DNA of 64,000 bases from Neptuniibacter sp. 1_MG-2023 (GTDB lineage: Bacteria > Pseudomonadota > Gammaproteobacteria > Pseudomonadales > Balneatricaceae). Below the pieces are notes generated by a model. It worked only from the letters and a program-made list of their open reading frames with translations, did no database searches and had not been told where the DNA came from. Numbering within the stretch: position 1 is the stretch's first letter; every line of letters begins with the position of its first letter. Positions 17,704-27,478 of this stretch are shown here, piece by piece. The stretch lies in contig NZ_JAUOQR010000006.1 in assembly GCF_030547185.1 (NCBI RefSeq), positions 62,001-126,000 of the forward strand, written 5' to 3'. The position numbers and the translations under genes were made by a program.

Positions 17704-18099
17704 TTAAGTACTCTGTTTCTGTTTACGCTTTTTAAGAGCCTTATCTAGCTCCAAAGGCGATACCACTAACCCATCTCGGCCCTCAGTCGGACAAACAACA
17801 ACAGCAAACTCGTCATCCTCCAAACCGGGTGTCCAACGACTATGCCATTTAGACAGAGAGATTGCCTCTGCTTTACAGGCCTCCCACTCGCCCGTAGCCC
17901 AAGCTTCAGCCAACTTTTTATATGGCCAAACAGGCACACAGTCTTCATCTTCTGTATTGAGCATTACGCTGCCATATTGATCGGTTAGAATCCAAATTTC
18001 ATCTGATGAGACTGCTTCGCTAACAAAAAGAGCGTAGAGCTGCTTATCATTTAATTTTTCGATTGCAGCCAAATCATAGCTGTTATCTTGAGCTGACAT
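17704..18099 (-). CDS. DUF2750 family protein
   Basis: The 131-residue protein matches DUF2750: LNDKQLYALFVSEAVSSDEIW followed by LTDQYGSVMLNTEDEDCVPV, VWPYKKLAEAWATGEW and FAVVVCPTEGRDGLVVSPLE. These are small cytoplasmic proteins found widely in gammaproteobacteria with no known function. The C-terminus KKRKQKQST is basic. It is divergent from hisC across about 190 bp. Confidence 0.8.
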   Translation of the reverse strand: MSAQDNSYDLAAIEKLNDKQLYALFVSEAVSSDEIWILTDQYGSVMLNTEDEDCVPVWPYKKLAEAWATGEWEACKAEAISLSKWHSRWTPGLEDDEFAVVVCPTEGRDGLVVSPLELDKALKKRKQKQST

Positions 18100-18291
18100 A
18101 AACCTGTATCCGAACTTAGAAAAGGATAGGATAAAGCAATTTGATGATAGATTCTTGAACTATTAGCATTCGATTATCAGACTTATGAAAAAACCACTTT
18201 TCTGCTATTCTTCAAGCCAGTTAACAATCTATATCCGCACGGGCAGATCTATAAGCGATTTCCAAACGTGCGCGCCACTACGGATCATATA

Positions 18292-19362
18292 ATGAGCAAA
18301 TATTGGAGTGATGCAATTAAGCGTCTAACCCCTTATGTCCCCGGCGAACAGCCTAAAGAATCAGGGATCACTAAACTCAATACCAACGAGAATCCTTACC
18401 CACCTTCACCTCTTGCTGAAGCCGTTATTAAGGATTTCGATACAAATCGTCTACGTCTCTATTCAGATCCAGATTGCACACTATTAAAAGATGCAATTGC
18501 CGATCACTTTTCCGTTGAACGTAAGCATGTATTTGTGGGTAACGGTTCAGACGAGGTACTTGCTCATACCTTCGCAGCATTTTTTCAACAGGATAAACCT
18601 CTGTTAATGCCGGAGTTTACGTATAGCTTTTATCCTGTGTACTGTAACCTTTACGATATCAACTACGAGCAAATCCCCCTACGTGACGAATTTGTGCTTA
18701 ACGTAGATGATTTCGATCAGCCTAATGGCGGTATTATCTTTGCGAATCCAAATGCCCCCACAAGCCGAGCAATTAAGCTAGACGAGATCGAATCATTAGC
18801 AAAACGTAACACTGAATCCGTTATTGTTGTCGATGAAGCTTACGTGGATTTTGGTGCAAGTTCGGCTGTTGAGCTTACCCAGAGTTACAACAACATTTTA
18901 GTGATACAAACCTTCTCGAAGTCACGCTCTCTTGCAGGAATGCGTGTCGGTTTTGCCATTGGGCATGAAGACCTTATTGACGGTCTTGAGCGGGTAAAAA
19001 ATAGTTTTAACTCATACCCACTGGATATGTTAGCAATCGAAGCATCCGCTGCAGCGATAAAAGACCAAACTTATTTTGAGGAGACGACTCAAAAAATTAT
19101 TGGTACTCGGACTTGGACAATTGAGCGTTTAGCTGAATTAGGCTTTGTTAGCCTACCCTCAAAAACCAACTTCCTTTTTACTCGCCACCGCATCTTAGAA
19201 GCAGCCGAGTTGATGGGCTACCTTCGTACTAAAAAAATATTGGTCCGCTATTTTAGTAAACCCGGTATAGATAACTACCTGCGTATTAGTATCGGTACGC
19301 AAGAAGAGATGCAGCTTTTAGTGGATACACTAGAACAACACCCTGATCTTTTTAAGCTATAA
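18292..19362 (+). CDS. hisC: Histidinol-phosphate aminotransferase
   Basis: The frame can open at GTG 18268, but ATG 18292 gives MSKYWSDAIKRLTPYVPGEQ, the standard start of pseudomonad-type HisC, and 356 residues. PLP-fold features are NPNAPTSRAI, VVDEAYVDFG and the Schiff-base lysine K210 in QTFSKSRSLAGMRVGFAIG. HisC transfers an amino group from glutamate to imidazole-acetol phosphate, the seventh step of histidine synthesis; related forms also act on aromatic amino acids. No other his gene is nearby, so this may be the second, unlinked HisC copy common in gammaproteobacteria. A terminator follows. Confidence 0.92.
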   Translation: MSKYWSDAIKRLTPYVPGEQPKESGITKLNTNENPYPPSPLAEAVIKDFDTNRLRLYSDPDCTLLKDAIADHFSVERKHVFVGNGSDEVLAHTFAAFFQQDKPLLMPEFTYSFYPVYCNLYDINYEQIPLRDEFVLNVDDFDQPNGGIIFANPNAPTSRAIKLDEIESLAKRNTESVIVVDEAYVDFGASSAVELTQSYNNILVIQTFSKSRSLAGMRVGFAIGHEDLIDGLERVKNSFNSYPLDMLAIEASAAAIKDQTYFEETTQKIIGTRTWTIERLAELGFVSLPSKTNFLFTRHRILEAAELMGYLRTKKILVRYFSKPGIDNYLRISIGTQEEMQLLVDTLEQHPDLFKL

Positions 19363-19394
19363 CTAAAGCTTTAGTAAACATAGATTAATCAATA

Positions 19395-19427
19395 CAACAG
19401 CTCTAATTTATTAGGGCTGTTTTTTTA
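19395..19427 (+). terminator. Intrinsic terminator after hisC
   Basis: AACAGCTCTAA pairs with TTAGGGCTGTT (one G-U pair) across a TTTA loop, followed by a run of T. It ends hisC just before the convergent AraC-family gene. Confidence 0.85.
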
Positions 19428-19429
19428 TA

Positions 19430-20239
19430 TTAGAACTCAACTCTTGCACCTGTATCACTAAAATACTGACCCGGCGGTTTACCTAGGGATTTTCTAAACA
19501 TCGCCACAAAAGCACTCGGGCTGCGATAACCTAGAGCTAATGCCACATCAATCACCGCATCCCCTTTTCCTATTCTATCCACCGCTTCTTGCAGCACTAA
19601 CTGCTTGCGCCATTGTTGAAACGTCATCCCTGTCTCTTTGCTAAATAACCGAGCAACTGTACGCTCACTGGCACCAACTTTGGCAGCTAACTCATTTAGA
19701 CTTGTTTCAGCATTGGGTGACTTAATCATTGTTTTCATCACCCTCTGCAAACGTCGATCTGTTGCGCCTGGCAGATGAAGTAAAGAGGGTTTAAGTGCTT
19801 GAAGTTCATCTAAAATAACCGCACATACCCGACTAGCGGGACTATTTGGCAAGTACTCTGTACCAAAATCCGCTACTTTCATAATCAGTTCCCGCAGTAG
19901 AGGGGAAACTTCGACCACACTACATTGATCAGATAAGTTATGTAGATACGCAGGATCGACAAACAGATGACGCAATTCAGCGCGCACCTCTGCACTTGTT
20001 CTATGCACTATATTTCCCGGTATCCAAACGGCTTGGGTTGGAGGAACAACCCAACTGCCTGCATCTGTATATACACGGATAATCCCTTCGCTAGCATAAG
20101 CAAGCTGGCCACGTGGATGCTGGTGCGGATCCATATCTACGTTAGCGGCTAAATGCCCCCGTAAACCAACAATAGGTCGCTGCGAATCGATTCTCTGACC
20201 AATAGATGAAGGTTGCCGTTTAGAAGTAGAATTTTCCAT
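19430..20239 (-). CDS. AraC-family transcriptional regulator with cupin sensor domain
   Basis: The 269-residue protein has an N-terminal cupin domain (DPHQHPRGQLAYASEGIIRV, then WVVPPTQAVWIPGNIVHRT) and a C-terminal double helix-turn-helix with LNELAAKVGASERTVARLFS and the family signature DVALALGYRSPSAFVAMFRK. The layout resembles the NimR group, which often controls an adjacent divergent exporter or transporter. The divergent SLC13 transporter gene starts 101 bp away, and same-orientation TGTCA repeats lie in between, so it probably controls that gene. The inducer is unknown. Confidence 0.9.
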   Translation of the reverse strand: MENSTSKRQPSSIGQRIDSQRPIVGLRGHLAANVDMDPHQHPRGQLAYASEGIIRVYTDAGSWVVPPTQAVWIPGNIVHRTSAEVRAELRHLFVDPAYLHNLSDQCSVVEVSPLLRELIMKVADFGTEYLPNSPASRVCAVILDELQALKPSLLHLPGATDRRLQRVMKTMIKSPNAETSLNELAAKVGASERTVARLFSKETGMTFQQWRKQLVLQEAVDRIGKGDAVIDVALALGYRSPSAFVAMFRKSLGKPPGQYFSDTGARVEF

Positions 20240-20243
20240 AGCT

Positions 20244-20304
20244 TTGTCACTTATGCGATATTTATTGTCATATTATCGATTAAATCACCTTTAATTCCCT
20301 GTCA
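20244..20304. promoter_or_regulatory. Candidate AraC-type operators: TGTCA direct repeats
   Basis: TTGTCAcTTAT(g)CGAT (from 20244) and TTGTCAtATTATCGAT (from 20265) repeat with exactly 21 bp spacing, two helical turns on the same face, as expected for an AraC-family dimer. A third CTGTCA sits at 20299-20304 in the same orientation. The cluster lies between the divergent AraC-type regulator and SLC13 transporter genes. Confidence 0.5.
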
Positions 20305-20340
20305 CAATAAGCCCATGAGATAATTCATAATGGTGTTGCA

Positions 20341-21729
20341 ATGATCAATCTTCAATTAAGCCGTTCACAATTAATCGCTCTGATACTTATTCCTAGTATA
20401 TTTTTTGTTGCCTTTTTGAGCCCTCTATCTTTGCCGCTCGATAACAAACAACTTTTATCTGCCTGTTTAATTTTATCGGCTCTCGTTCTCTTAGCCACCA
20501 GCGCAATCTCTGAACACCTCAGTATGCTTATCTTTATGACCGCCGCTATGTTGCTAGCTATAGCACCTGCCGAGGTTGTATTTTCTGGCTTTAGCTCAAC
20601 AGCTTGCTGGCTTATCTTTTCCGGTTTAATTATTGGTATAGCGGTTAATGAAACGGGGCTAGCAAAACGTATAGGCAACACTTTTACTGGCCGATTAGAT
20701 AAAAGCTACACCCATCTTATTAGCGGTATTGTTTTACTCTCTATTTTGCTTGGTTTTCTTATGCCCTCCTCTATAGGTAGGGCTGTACTTTTAATCCCTA
20801 TTGCAATGGCGATGGGGACAAGTTGCGGTTTTAAAGAGGGGAGTAATGGTCAAATTGGTGTTGCGCTTGCTGCTGCCTTTGGTTGTCATGTACCTACCTT
20901 TGCAGTACTACCCGCCAACGTACCTAATATGGTATTGATCGGCGCCGCTGAAACTATGCATAACTGGACACCTATGTATGCAGAATACTTACTACTGCAT
21001 TTCCCCGTCTTAGGTTTTATCAAAGCCCTGCTCATTATTGCTGTCATTGTCTGGTTATTTCCCGATACACCTACACGCTCTAGCCGATCTGTAGCTAAAG
21101 AACCTGTATCTAAACAGGAATATAAACTGATGGTTATTATGATGGTCACTCTCGGTTTTTGGTTAACCGATTCTCTCCATCATATCTCAGCAGCTTGGAT
21201 AGGTTTGGCAGCGGTTTGCATACTATTAATGCCTAGGATTGGCGTGGTAAGCCAGCAAAGTTTCCAGAAGAAATTTAATATTAGCTCGCTGGTATTTGTT
21301 GTAGGTGTATTAGGTGTTGGTGCTTTAATTAACTATAGTGGTATAGGTGATGTAGTTGGCGAGCAGCTTAATACGTGGTTACCACTTTCAAGCGAACACC
21401 CGTTACTGAGCTATCTTTCTCTCTCCCTTACTGCTTTTACTACCGGCATGGTTGCAACACTTCCCGGTGTGCCCGCCATACTAACCCCTTTCGCTGAGCA
21501 GATGAGTGATAAAAGTGGTTTCACATTAGAGGCGGTGCTGATGACTCAAGTATTGGGCTTCTCTACCATTCTTTTTCCTTTCCAATCAGCCCCCTTAATG
21601 GTGGGAATGCAATTGGCTGGGGTATCGATTAGACATGCCGCTAAACTTTGCTTTGTCTTAACCCCTATTACCATTTTAGTCCTATTTCCCTTAGATTACC
21701 TCTGGTGGAAAATACTTGGCTGGTTATAA
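20341..21729 (+). CDS. SLC13/DASS-family transporter
   Basis: The 462-residue protein is an integral membrane protein with about 11-12 hydrophobic segments. It has the DASS architecture: an N-terminal half with FSGFSSTACWLIFSGLIIGI and LGFLMPSSIGRAVLLIPIAM (first hairpin) and a C-terminal half with LATLPGVPAILTPFAEQM-like and FPFQSAPLMVGMQLAG stretches where the second hairpin belongs. Substrate is not predictable; carboxylates or other small anions are likely. The divergent AraC-type regulator with a shared intergenic region suggests substrate-dependent expression. GGTG lies eight bases before ATG 20341. Confidence 0.85.
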   Translation: MINLQLSRSQLIALILIPSIFFVAFLSPLSLPLDNKQLLSACLILSALVLLATSAISEHLSMLIFMTAAMLLAIAPAEVVFSGFSSTACWLIFSGLIIGIAVNETGLAKRIGNTFTGRLDKSYTHLISGIVLLSILLGFLMPSSIGRAVLLIPIAMAMGTSCGFKEGSNGQIGVALAAAFGCHVPTFAVLPANVPNMVLIGAAETMHNWTPMYAEYLLLHFPVLGFIKALLIIAVIVWLFPDTPTRSSRSVAKEPVSKQEYKLMVIMMVTLGFWLTDSLHHISAAWIGLAAVCILLMPRIGVVSQQSFQKKFNISSLVFVVGVLGVGALINYSGIGDVVGEQLNTWLPLSSEHPLLSYLSLSLTAFTTGMVATLPGVPAILTPFAEQMSDKSGFTLEAVLMTQVLGFSTILFPFQSAPLMVGMQLAGVSIRHAAKLCFVLTPITILVLFPLDYLWWKILGWL

Positions 21730-21888
21730 AGCCCACTATAATAACCATACTTTTTATAATAGAACTAAGAGATGATGTTAGTTAAGCGCAAGAAAAACTA
21801 CTATCTTTGTTTACTCAAGCTTTTCTTCTTTTTACCTTGAGTCATTGAATGCTCACGCATTCTAATCTTATCCTTTGCAAGATATTGT

Positions 21889-21914
21889 GGCGTACTTAGG
21901 TACGCCTTTTTTTT
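21889..21914 (+). terminator. Intrinsic terminator upstream of the flagellin gene
   Basis: GGCGTAC (21889-21895) pairs with GTACGCC (21900-21906) across TTAG, followed by eight T. It is about 160 bp past the transporter stop, so either the transporter mRNA has a long 3' tail or a short separate transcript ends here. Confidence 0.85.
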
Positions 21915-21971
21915 CTACAATACCCCTTCTATAGCGTGAACAAATCTCACTATCGTTTCACTGAAATAAGC

Positions 21972-21977
21972 TATAAT
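21972..21977 (+). promoter_or_regulatory. Possible sigma70 -10 box of the flagellin-like gene
   Basis: A perfect TATAAT lies 28 bp before the ATG, but no convincing -35 element is seen and no sigma28 (flagellar) promoter was recognised. AAGGGAGA serves as ribosome binding site about nine bases before ATG 22005. Confidence 0.35.
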
Positions 21978-22004
21978 TGAGAAGATTGTAAGGGAGATAT
22001 TCTA

Positions 22005-22811
22005 ATGGCTATTACTGTGACAGGCGCTTCGGCTGGCTCACTTAATCAATTTAATCAGATTCAAACCCGTGTTAATCAATATGATCAACAACTTGCCTCG
22101 GGTAAACGTATTAATGAATCTGCGGTTGATCCTGCGGGCCTCCAAGTCTTTCTACAATTACAAGGGCAAGAGTTAGGCAATAATACCGCCATTAAAAATA
22201 GCTTAGATGGTATATCAGCTCTGCAAATTGCCGAGGGTAGCGTCAACCAAGTCAATGATTCCTTACAGCAGATCAGAGAACTATCCGTTCAAGCTCAAAA
22301 CGGAACACTTAATAGCAATGATAAAGCGTCATTACAGAAACAAGCCGACGCTTTACTTGAAGGTATTAAAGACAGTCTTTCTCAATCCTCATTTAATGGC
22401 CAATCCCTTCTTTCCCAAGACGGCGAGTTAAAACTTCAGACGGGGCCTGGTTCTGAAAACTCTCAAAACATTACAACATACAATCTAGCCGATACATTAG
22501 ACGAACTAGGCTTATTTTCAATTGATATTACTGAGAGTGCAGCGCTTGATCAGCTAGATAACGCACAAGACTTTTTGACAACCGTATCTAGCGAAATTGG
22601 CGCGAACCAAAATAGGCTCGACAGCACAATCAATCAACTGGCTGAAACAAGTCTAAATAGCGCGGAGGCGGCCTCTAGGATTGGAGACACCGATTATGCG
22701 AAAGCACTCTCTGAGCGCTCTGCGGCACTGGTCCAGCAAGAGGTTGGAATTGCAATGCAAGCACAAGCAAATGCTAACCGAGGTTTAGTCCTTAACTTAT
22801 TGGCCAGCTAA
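22005..22811 (+). CDS. Short flagellin-like protein
   Basis: The 268-residue protein has both flagellin terminal domains. The N-terminal D0/D1 part includes QTRVNQYDQQLASGKRIN followed by DPAGLQVFLQLQGQ, matching the ERLSSGxRINxxxDDAAGL signature, and SVNQVNDSLQQIRELSVQAQ. The C-terminal part includes QEVGIAMQAQANANRGLVLN. The variable middle region is minimal, so it is among the shortest flagellins. Flagellins are exported by the flagellar type III apparatus and polymerise into the filament. No other flagellar gene is nearby, so it may be an accessory or specialised flagellin. Confidence 0.85.
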   Translation: MAITVTGASAGSLNQFNQIQTRVNQYDQQLASGKRINESAVDPAGLQVFLQLQGQELGNNTAIKNSLDGISALQIAEGSVNQVNDSLQQIRELSVQAQNGTLNSNDKASLQKQADALLEGIKDSLSQSSFNGQSLLSQDGELKLQTGPGSENSQNITTYNLADTLDELGLFSIDITESAALDQLDNAQDFLTTVSSEIGANQNRLDSTINQLAETSLNSAEAASRIGDTDYAKALSERSAALVQQEVGIAMQAQANANRGLVLNLLAS

Positions 22812-22859
22812 ATACCTCCCTCTTCAACGATAGTTACAGTCCCTATTTTCGAGTTATTT

Positions 22860-23474
22860 ATGACCTTAGAAAGCGCATTATCATTTTTTGTGGCAGTGTT
22901 TATTTTTAGTATTACTCCCGGCCCAGGTATCTTTGCCATTTTAGCCCGCGCTCTAACAAAAGGTGCGCCTGCTTGTCTTATGCTAGCGTTAGGCATGACC
23001 ATTAGTGATATTTTATACCTAGTTGCAGCCTGTTATGGTTTGGCCGTTATTGCCACCCATTGGAGTGAGCTATTTACCTTTATTCGAATCTTAGGGGCTT
23101 GCTACCTTCTCTACTTAGGCTGGAAAATGTGGCATGCCCCGTTAGATTTGACGGAGGCTAATGGTGAGAAACAATCCGAAGGCATAATGGGATTTATTCA
23201 AGGCTTTCTCATCTCTGCCTCAAACCCTAAAGTGATTCTGTTTTATATCGCTTTTTTACCTACATTTATGGATCTAACTGCACTCGATAATATGGATATA
23301 GCACTCGCCTCCTTTCTAACATTAGTTAGCTTGATGAGTGGTTTAATGCTGATCGCACTTTTTGCGAGTAAAGCACGTCGCTGGTTTAAATCAGAGAAAG
23401 CGGTTAACCGTCTGAATAAAAGTGCAGGTTCCATTATGGCCGGAGCAGGCTTATTTCTGATTACTCGACACTGA
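22860..23474 (+). CDS. LysE/RhtB-family amino acid exporter
   Basis: The 204-residue integral membrane protein has the LysE signature near its N-terminus, FSITPGPGIFAILARALTKG, and about six membrane segments, with SNPKVILFYIAFLPTF before the last ones. The family exports amino acids such as homoserine, threonine, leucine or lysine; the substrate here is unknown. It begins 48 bp after the flagellin-like gene without a clear terminator between them, so read-through is possible, and it ends at a strong bidirectional terminator. Confidence 0.9.
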   Translation: MTLESALSFFVAVFIFSITPGPGIFAILARALTKGAPACLMLALGMTISDILYLVAACYGLAVIATHWSELFTFIRILGACYLLYLGWKMWHAPLDLTEANGEKQSEGIMGFIQGFLISASNPKVILFYIAFLPTFMDLTALDNMDIALASFLTLVSLMSGLMLIALFASKARRWFKSEKAVNRLNKSAGSIMAGAGLFLITRH

Positions 23475-23485
23475 TATTCGAGAAT

Positions 23486-23522
23486 AAAAAAAGGGTATAA
23501 ATCAGCGATCTATACCCTTTTT
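23486..23522. terminator. Bidirectional terminator between lysE-type gene and fghA
   Basis: AAAAAGGGTATA pairs with TATACCCTTTTT, so both strands end in a T run after the stem. It serves the two convergent genes. Confidence 0.85.
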
Positions 23523-23542
23523 AATTCTTGATTATCTAAGGT

Positions 23543-24379
23543 TCATTTCAAATACTTGGCATGAAACCTAAGATGATCCTCAATAAAGCTAGCCATAAAA
23601 TAATAGCTATGATCATAACCATTGTGATAACGCAGCTCTAACGGAAAGCCCATATCAACAGCCACTTGGGAAAGCGCTTCTGGCTTCAGTTGCTCCTTCA
23701 AGAAATCATCCGATGTTCCTTGATCAACTAACATAGGTAGGGTCGATGTTGCTTGTTTAATAAGCTCACAACTATCGTACGCTTTCCATGTTTCAGTGTT
23801 ACGACCTAAATAAGCAGTAAACGCCTTTTGCCCCCAAGGACACTTCATTGGGTTAGTGATGGGGCTAAACGCCGATACTGACTGATACTTGTCGATATTT
23901 TTTAGCGCAATAGTTAAGGCGCCGTGTCCACCCATTGAATGACCGAAAATTGAACGTTTATCCGTCACCGGAAACATCTCTTCGATCAGTGCCGGTAGCT
24001 CTTTAGTGATGTAATCATACATCTGATAATGCTGCTTCCAAGGCTCTTCTGTAGCATTAAGATAGAAACCCGCACCTTGGCCTAAATCATAGTTATCATC
24101 ATCAGCAACGCCTTCACCCCGAGGGCTAGTATCGGGTGCAACAATCGCAACCCCAAGCTCAGCCGCAACTCTTTGCGCACCAGCTTTTTGAGTGAAGTTT
24201 TCATCAGTACAGGTCAAACCAGATAACCAGTAGATAACAGGCACTTTAGCCCCATCATTCACTTGAGGTGGTAAAAAGATGCTAAATCGCATCGTACAAT
24301 TTAAGACAGATGATTGATGATTATATTGCTTTAACCAACCATCAAAACATTTGTTTTGACTCAGGTTTTCAATACTCAT
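23543..24379 (-). CDS. fghA: S-formylglutathione hydrolase
   Basis: The 278-residue alpha/beta hydrolase (esterase D family) has nucleophile S148 in [16 protein letters not shown], the Asp in [11 protein letters not shown] and the His in [10 protein letters not shown]. It hydrolyses S-formylglutathione to formate and glutathione, the second step of glutathione-dependent formaldehyde detoxification. Length and start match FrmB/FghA, and AAGGAG lies before the ATG. It follows the class III alcohol dehydrogenase gene on the same strand with a 62-bp gap holding a hairpin, a classic pair. Confidence 0.95.
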   Translation of the reverse strand: MSIENLSQNKCFDGWLKQYNHQSSVLNCTMRFSIFLPPQVNDGAKVPVIYWLSGLTCTDENFTQKAGAQRVAAELGVAIVAPDTSPRGEGVADDDNYDLGQGAGFYLNATEEPWKQHYQMYDYITKELPALIEEMFPVTDKRSIFGHSMGGHGALTIALKNIDKYQSVSAFSPITNPMKCPWGQKAFTAYLGRNTETWKAYDSCELIKQATSTLPMLVDQGTSDDFLKEQLKPEALSQVAVDMGFPLELRYHNGYDHSYYFMASFIEDHLRFHAKYLK

Positions 24380-24403
24380 AGGAACTCCTTAACGAGGACA
24401 CCG

Positions 24404-24430
24404 AAAAGAGGCTTTGAAATAAAGCCTCTT
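24404..24430 (-). terminator. Intercistronic hairpin between adhC/frmA and fghA
   Basis: AAGAGGCTTT (24406-24415) pairs perfectly with AAAGCCTCTT (24421-24430) across a 5-nt loop. On the minus strand it is followed only by TTTTCGG, a short T run, so it may act as a partial terminator or mRNA-stability element tuning fghA relative to the dehydrogenase gene. Confidence 0.5.
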
Positions 24431-24441
24431 GATGATGGACC

Positions 24442-25617
<1,176 letters not shown>

Positions 25618-25700
25618 TTAATTACCTCAAAGTTATAATCTATGGTTTTAATAAATGTCTTTTACTATATAGTAACAATAAAGTAGAAACGGGAGCGGTA

Positions 25701-26573
25701 ATGTACAGTTGGGAGGGTATTGCAGAATTTGTTGCGGTAGCAGAAACCGAGAGTTTTACTGCGGCCTCACGCCAGCTAAGCATATCCACGGCTCAAGTGA
25801 GTCGCCAGATCAGCGCCTTAGAAAAGCGCCTATCGACAAAACTGTTCTATAGAACCACGCGCAAGGTATCCATCACCGAAGCAGGCGGTATCTATTACCA
25901 ACACTGTCGCCAATTATTAGATGGGCTTGGTGAAGCTGAGCGGGTTCTTACACAATTACAAAACACACCAAAAGGACGGCTGCGCTTAACCGCTCCCACA
26001 TCCTTTGGTGAGAGTAAGATAGCGCCTATGCTAAATGACTTCTCCCTCCTCTACCCTGAATTAGAGATTGAATGCCTATTTACCAATCAAAAAATAGATC
26101 TGGTTGATTCCGGCTTTGATCTAGCCATTAGGCTCGGCAAGCTGGACGACTCAAGCATGATGGCAAAACGGCTAGCCTCAAGACGGTTGTTTGTCTGTGC
26201 CTCTCCCACCTATCTATCCAACCATGGAGAGCCACACCTACTTACAGAGCTGGAACAACATAACTGCTTACAAGGAACACTTCAGTTTTGGCGATTTCAG
26301 GAAAACGGACAGGAACATAATATTAAGATACATGGGAGCTTAAATTTTAATAGTGGCCCCGCCCTCGTTGATGCGGCGCTTAAAGGCTTGGGCCTTGTGC
26401 AACTACCTGATTACTATGTACAGGAACACCTTGATAGCCACCAATTAATCCCCCTGCTGGAAAACTATCAACCCGACGATGAGGGTATCTGGGCGTTATA
26501 TCCACAGAACAGATATGTATCACCTAAAGTCCGGTTGCTTATCGATTATATGTCTACCCACTTGGCAATGTAG
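25701..26573 (+). CDS. LysR-family regulator divergent from the formaldehyde genes
   Basis: The longest frame opens at 25590, but ATG 25701 with GGGAG just upstream gives MYSWEGIAEFVAVAETESFT, the standard LysR start, and 290 residues. The helix-turn-helix is FTAASRQLSISTAQVSRQIS; the effector-binding domain starts near GRLRLTAPTSFGESKIAPML and has SGFDLAIRLGKLDD. It belongs to the CrgA/AaeR-like subgroup. Its position, 128 bp from the divergent frmA, suggests it controls the formaldehyde detoxification operon. Confidence 0.88.
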   Translation: MYSWEGIAEFVAVAETESFTAASRQLSISTAQVSRQISALEKRLSTKLFYRTTRKVSITEAGGIYYQHCRQLLDGLGEAERVLTQLQNTPKGRLRLTAPTSFGESKIAPMLNDFSLLYPELEIECLFTNQKIDLVDSGFDLAIRLGKLDDSSMMAKRLASRRLFVCASPTYLSNHGEPHLLTELEQHNCLQGTLQFWRFQENGQEHNIKIHGSLNFNSGPALVDAALKGLGLVQLPDYYVQEHLDSHQLIPLLENYQPDDEGIWALYPQNRYVSPKVRLLIDYMSTHLAM

Positions 26574-26599
26574 ATCTATCCCTTTGCCACTAAACGCCT

Positions 26600-27286
26600 T
26601 TAGTATTTAGAAAGCTGCTGGTCATGCCATTTAGATAAAAGCAGTAAACAACTGATCGCGCCCAATAGTGCACAGCCCATATCTGACTGAGTATCCCAGA
26701 TATAACCTTGTGTACCTAAGAACGCATCTGCATCTTGACCTATAGCTAAAGCAACCCACCATTCCAACAATTCATAAAAAGCACTCACCGCTAGGCAGAT
26801 CGAGATAATAAAAAAATTCAGCCACGTAGCACCGTTGACTGCTGCTTTTCTAAGTAATATCTCCCTAGCTAAAAGTGCAGGCACAAAACCTTGAGCAAAA
26901 TGCCCTACTTTATCGTAGTTATTACGTTCACCACCTAAGCCATCTCTGAGCCAATCAAATAGAGGAACCTCGGCGTAGGTATAGTGACCTCCCACCATTA
27001 AAATAATGCAATGTATTAAGATAAACAGATACAAGAGAGGCGTTAATCTAAAGCGATTATAGGTCACTATTAATAAGCCAACACCAAGCAGTGCAGGTAA
27101 TACCTCTAAAAACCACGTCATCTGCTCTTTCGGATGGATACCTGACCAGACCAGTACTGTAACGAAAACAGCTATCCAGATATATTTTAATACTGTCTCC
27201 ACTGACACTAACCTCAACGTTGCCATGTACTTAAAACGATTACTCAATATAACCAAAAGCGTCCTAAAAAGCTTAGATAGATCCAT
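26600..27286 (-). CDS. YjdF-like DUF2238 integral membrane protein
   Basis: The protein (about 228 residues) has about six membrane segments and the DUF2238 core GGHYTYAEVPLFDWLRD, NYDKVGHFAQGFVPALLARE, AFYELLEWWVALAIG and YIWDTQSDMGCALLGA. The function of the family (E. coli YjdF) is unknown; the conserved His and acidic residues in the membrane suggest an enzymatic or transport role. The start is uncertain: GTG 27301 lies directly on AGGAGG, so ATG 27286 is preferred although its spacing is long; ATG 27226 lacks a ribosome binding site. It is convergent with the LysR gene. Confidence 0.82.
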   Translation of the reverse strand: MDLSKLFRTLLVILSNRFKYMATLRLVSVETVLKYIWIAVFVTVLVWSGIHPKEQMTWFLEVLPALLGVGLLIVTYNRFRLTPLLYLFILIHCIILMVGGHYTYAEVPLFDWLRDGLGGERNNYDKVGHFAQGFVPALLAREILLRKAAVNGATWLNFFIISICLAVSAFYELLEWWVALAIGQDADAFLGTQGYIWDTQSDMGCALLGAISCLLLLSKWHDQQLSKY

Positions 27287-27478
27287 TAAATAACTTGGCA
27301 CCTCCTTTGCTTTTACCTATATGAAACTAAATAAATCAATGTAAATAACTGGCTGTAGTTAGATATCGAAGAACTCGAGCACCAATATTGTGCAATTTAC
27401 TACCTAACACTTCGATGATCGCCCTTATATACACCAGATTCTCAGTACGCCGTTATTTACGATAGTGAGGAGATTTGA

